Below are positions 62,159 to 64,000 of a stretch of DNA of 64,000 nucleotides, one piece after another. How positions within the stretch are numbered: position 1 is the first letter of the stretch; every line of letters starts with the position of its first letter. The stretch comes from Enterovirga aerilata (GTDB lineage: Bacteria > Pseudomonadota > Alphaproteobacteria > Rhizobiales > Beijerinckiaceae): NCBI RefSeq assembly GCF_013044135.1, contig NZ_JABEPP010000001.1, forward strand, positions 310,001-374,000. Reading direction: 5' to 3'. Under the pieces are notes generated by a model, which had not been told where the DNA came from, did not search any database, and saw only the letters and a list, made by a program, of their open reading frames with translations. Made by a program: the position numbers and the translations under genes.

Positions 62159-63781
62159 GTGTCCGCCTACGACCGCGATCTCGACCGCAATCCGGCGAAC
62201 CACCAGCCGCTCACGCCGCTGCAGTTCCTCGAACGCGCCGCGGGGGCCTTCCCGGACCGCACGGCCGTCATCCACGGCGGGCTGCGCCGCTCCTATGCCG
62301 AGTTCTACGCTCGCACCCGCCGCCTCGCCTCGGCCCTTGCGAAGCGCGGCATCGGGCGCGGCGATACGGTCGCGGCGGTCCTCGCCAACACCCCGGCTAT
62401 GCTCGAATGCCATTACGGCGTGCCGATGTGCGGGGCGGTGCTCAACACCCTGAACACCCGTCTGGACGCGGCCACCATCGCCTTCTCGCTCGACCACGGC
62501 GAGGCCAAGGTCCTCATCACGGACCGCGAATTCTCACCCGTCGTGCAGGCAGCGCTCGCCCGGGCGAGCGTGAAGCCGCTCGTCATCGACTACGACGATC
62601 CCGAGTTCGACGGCCCCGGCGAGCGCCTCGGCGCCATCGAGTACGAGAGCTTCCTGGCGGAGGGCGACCCGGATTTCGCCTGGCTGCCGCCGGACGACGA
62701 ATGGGACGCGATCGCGCTGAACTACACCTCGGGGACCACGGGCGACCCCAAGGGCGTCGTCTACCATCACCGCGGCGCCTATCTCACGGCCATCGGCAAC
62801 ATCCTGTCCGCCAGCATGGGCCGGCACCCGGTCTATCTCTGGACGCTGCCGATGTTCCACTGCAACGGCTGGTGCTTCCCCTGGACGATCTCCGTGCTCG
62901 CGGGCACGCATGTCTGTCTGCGCTGGGTGCGGGCGAAGGCGATGTTCGACGCCATCGCGGAACACGGCGTCACGCATCTCTGCGGCGCGCCGATCGTCAT
63001 GTCGACGCTGCTCAACGCCCCCGCCGCGGAGAGGCGGGAACTGCCGCACCGGGTCGAGTTCATCACGGCCGCGGCTCCGCCGCCCGAGGCGGTGCTCGCC
63101 GCGATGGCGGAGGCCGGGTTCAACGTGACCCATGTCTACGGCCTGACCGAGACCTACGGGCCTGCCGTCGTGAACGAGTGGCACGGCGAGTGGGACGACC
63201 TGCCTGCCACCGAGCGCGCGGCGCTCAAGTCCCGCCAAGGCATCCGCTACGTCCCGCTCGACGCCCTCGACGTCCTGGACCCGGAGACGATGCGGCCCGT
63301 CCCGGCGGACGGCGCGACGCTCGGCGAGGTCATGTTCCGCGGCAACGTGGTGATGAAGGGCTATCTCAAGAACCCGAAGGCGAGCGCGGCCGCCTTCGCG
63401 GGCGGCTGGTTCCACTCGGGCGACCTCGGCGTGAAGCACCCGGACGGCTACATCCAGCTCAAGGACCGCTCGAAGGACATCATCATCTCGGGCGGGGAGA
63501 ACATCTCGTCCATCGAGGTCGAGGAGGCGCTCTACAAGCATCCCGCCGTCCAGGCCGCCGCCGTCGTCGCGAAGCCGGACGAGAAATGGGGCGAGACGCC
63601 CGTCGCCTTCGTCGAGCTGAAGCCGTCCGAGATGGTCTCGGCCGAGGAGATCGTCGCCTGGTGCCGGGCCAATCTCGCCCATTACAAGGCGCCCAGGCAC
63701 GTCGTCTTCACGGAGCTGCCCAAGACCTCGACGGGCAAGATCCAGAAGTTCCGCCTGCGCGAGATGGCGCGCGCGGTCTGA
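62159..63781 (+). CDS. acyl-CoA synthetase (AMP-forming; DmdB/fatty-acyl-CoA ligase-like)
   Basis: A 540-residue ANL-superfamily ligase. The P-loop [41 protein letters not shown], and [47 protein letters not shown] are complete, with the catalytic lysine in [15 protein letters not shown]. The [16 protein letters not shown] block is typical of the medium-chain/methylmercaptopropionate group. It activates a carboxylic acid as the acyl-AMP and then the CoA thioester; the exact acid is unknown. The start is GTG with AGGGGAGGGG upstream. Confidence 0.92.
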   Translation: MSAYDRDLDRNPANHQPLTPLQFLERAAGAFPDRTAVIHGGLRRSYAEFYARTRRLASALAKRGIGRGDTVAAVLANTPAMLECHYGVPMCGAVLNTLNTRLDAATIAFSLDHGEAKVLITDREFSPVVQAALARASVKPLVIDYDDPEFDGPGERLGAIEYESFLAEGDPDFAWLPPDDEWDAIALNYTSGTTGDPKGVVYHHRGAYLTAIGNILSASMGRHPVYLWTLPMFHCNGWCFPWTISVLAGTHVCLRWVRAKAMFDAIAEHGVTHLCGAPIVMSTLLNAPAAERRELPHRVEFITAAAPPPEAVLAAMAEAGFNVTHVYGLTETYGPAVVNEWHGEWDDLPATERAALKSRQGIRYVPLDALDVLDPETMRPVPADGATLGEVMFRGNVVMKGYLKNPKASAAAFAGGWFHSGDLGVKHPDGYIQLKDRSKDIIISGGENISSIEVEEALYKHPAVQAAAVVAKPDEKWGETPVAFVELKPSEMVSAEEIVAWCRANLAHYKAPRHVVFTELPKTSTGKIQKFRLREMARAV

Positions 63782-63795
63782 GGCCGGACCGGGAA

Positions 63796-63819
63796 CCGCC
63801 GCCTCGCAAGAGGCGGCGG
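63796..63819. terminator. hairpin between convergent genes, probable bidirectional terminator
   Basis: CCGCCGCCTC (63796-63805), a GCAA tetraloop and GAGGCGGCGG (63810-63819) form a perfect 10-bp stem. It sits between the acyl-CoA ligase (plus) and the DUF465 gene (minus). Neither strand has a T run after it, so any termination may be Rho-assisted. Confidence 0.5.
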
Positions 63820-63848
63820 CGGGGATCGTCAGGCTGTCTCGGCGTGCC

Positions 63849-64000
63849 TCAATGGGCCGTCCGCTTCAGGCGGTAGATCTCGTCCTTAAGCTGCAGTTTC
63901 CGTCGCTTCAGCTCCGCAAGCCGCGTCGTGTCGGCGGAGGGACGTGCGGCGGCATCGTGGATCTCACGCTCGAGCGCCTCGTGCTTCCTCTCGAGCTCGG
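63849..64000 (-). CDS. DUF465 (YdcH-like) protein, 3' part
   Basis: The last 49 residues are visible (ELERKHEALEREIHDAAARPSADTTRLAELKRRKLQLKDEIYRLKRTAH). The KRRKLQLKDEIYRL segment and the short helical hairpin are the DUF465/YdcH signature; family members are about 60-80 residues. The function is unknown. The start lies past the window end, so the N-terminus is not seen. Confidence 0.85.
   Translation of the reverse strand, partial: ELERKHEALEREIHDAAARPSADTTRLAELKRRKLQLKDEIYRLKRTAH

Noticed and set aside
1-64000. CRISPR arrays, prophage, rRNA or transposase genes
   Set aside because: No regularly spaced direct repeats, cas genes, phage structural genes, rRNA segments or transposase motifs were seen in either strand.

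Overview
The window is dense, high-GC (about two-thirds G+C or more) bacterial chromosome with the gene content of an alphaproteobacterium of the order Hyphomicrobiales (Rhizobiales). The evidence is homospermidine synthase with a type III ornithine decarboxylase, a FYDLN_acid (TIGR02300) gene beside aroA-cmk and tRNA-Ala, PtsP upstream of prfA, phaA/phaB, DUF1674 beside htpX/rsmB, CtrA-type boxes (TTAA-N7-TTAAC), and long-leader ODC regulation. A genus cannot be named safely; the style fits the Methylobacteriaceae / Beijerinckiaceae / Salinarimonas-Chelatococcus neighbourhood. No phage, plasmid, rRNA operon or CRISPR array was seen. The region looks like core chromosome with a few accessory insertions.

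Layout. 0-6 kb: end of queG with an overlapping SDR gene, an SH3-domain secreted protein, a 2-hydroxyacid dehydrogenase, a GNAT, a Tat-exported periplasmic glucan protein (OpgG/OpgD) and DUF2937. 5.8-11.6 kb: a broken Uma2 gene, homospermidine synthase, a Bug/TctC binding protein, a GNAT with a possible CtrA-linked small RNA at its 3' end, and ornithine decarboxylase behind a long structured leader with an Arg-rich 14-codon ORF. ODC and HSS together make putrescine and then homospermidine; a PotF-like binding protein at 45 kb may supply polyamine uptake. 11.6-13.7 kb: a WD40 protein and a CobW/COG0523 metal GTPase. 13.9-20.2 kb: a complete branched-chain-amino-acid-type ABC operon (livG-livF-two binding proteins-livH-livM).

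20.3-26.3 kb: prfA, ptsP and lysC on the minus strand, divergent from ubiG-arfB. 26.3-32.9 kb: maiA-like GST, cupin, DUF1194, cmk-aroA, FYDLN_acid, tRNA-Ala(GGC) with a good sigma70 promoter, an AlgX/AlgJ-like protein, and a coiled-coil protein preceded by a perfect CtrA box. 32.9-46.1 kb: DUF3307, an FAD monooxygenase with DUF2783, an SLC13/TrkA-C permease, an orphan Flp pilin, EamA exporters, a methyltransferase, gloB-DUF985-GNAT, phaB and phaA, and a PotF-like protein.

46.2-64 kb: a third Liv-type binding protein, a YkuD L,D-transpeptidase, an OmpR-type response regulator with a cyclic-nucleotide-binding partner, xth, a LolA-like protein, ftsK, a ParE-type toxin-antitoxin pair, an MFS transporter, YbjQ, purH, a heparinase II/III protein, rsmB, htpX, DUF1674, an acyl-CoA ligase, and the end of a DUF465 gene.

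The most interesting non-coding signals are the ODC leader (11.05-11.6 kb), the candidate CtrA-linked small RNA (about 8.95-9.05 kb) and the CtrA box at 32.3 kb. I found no clearly new multi-gene system.
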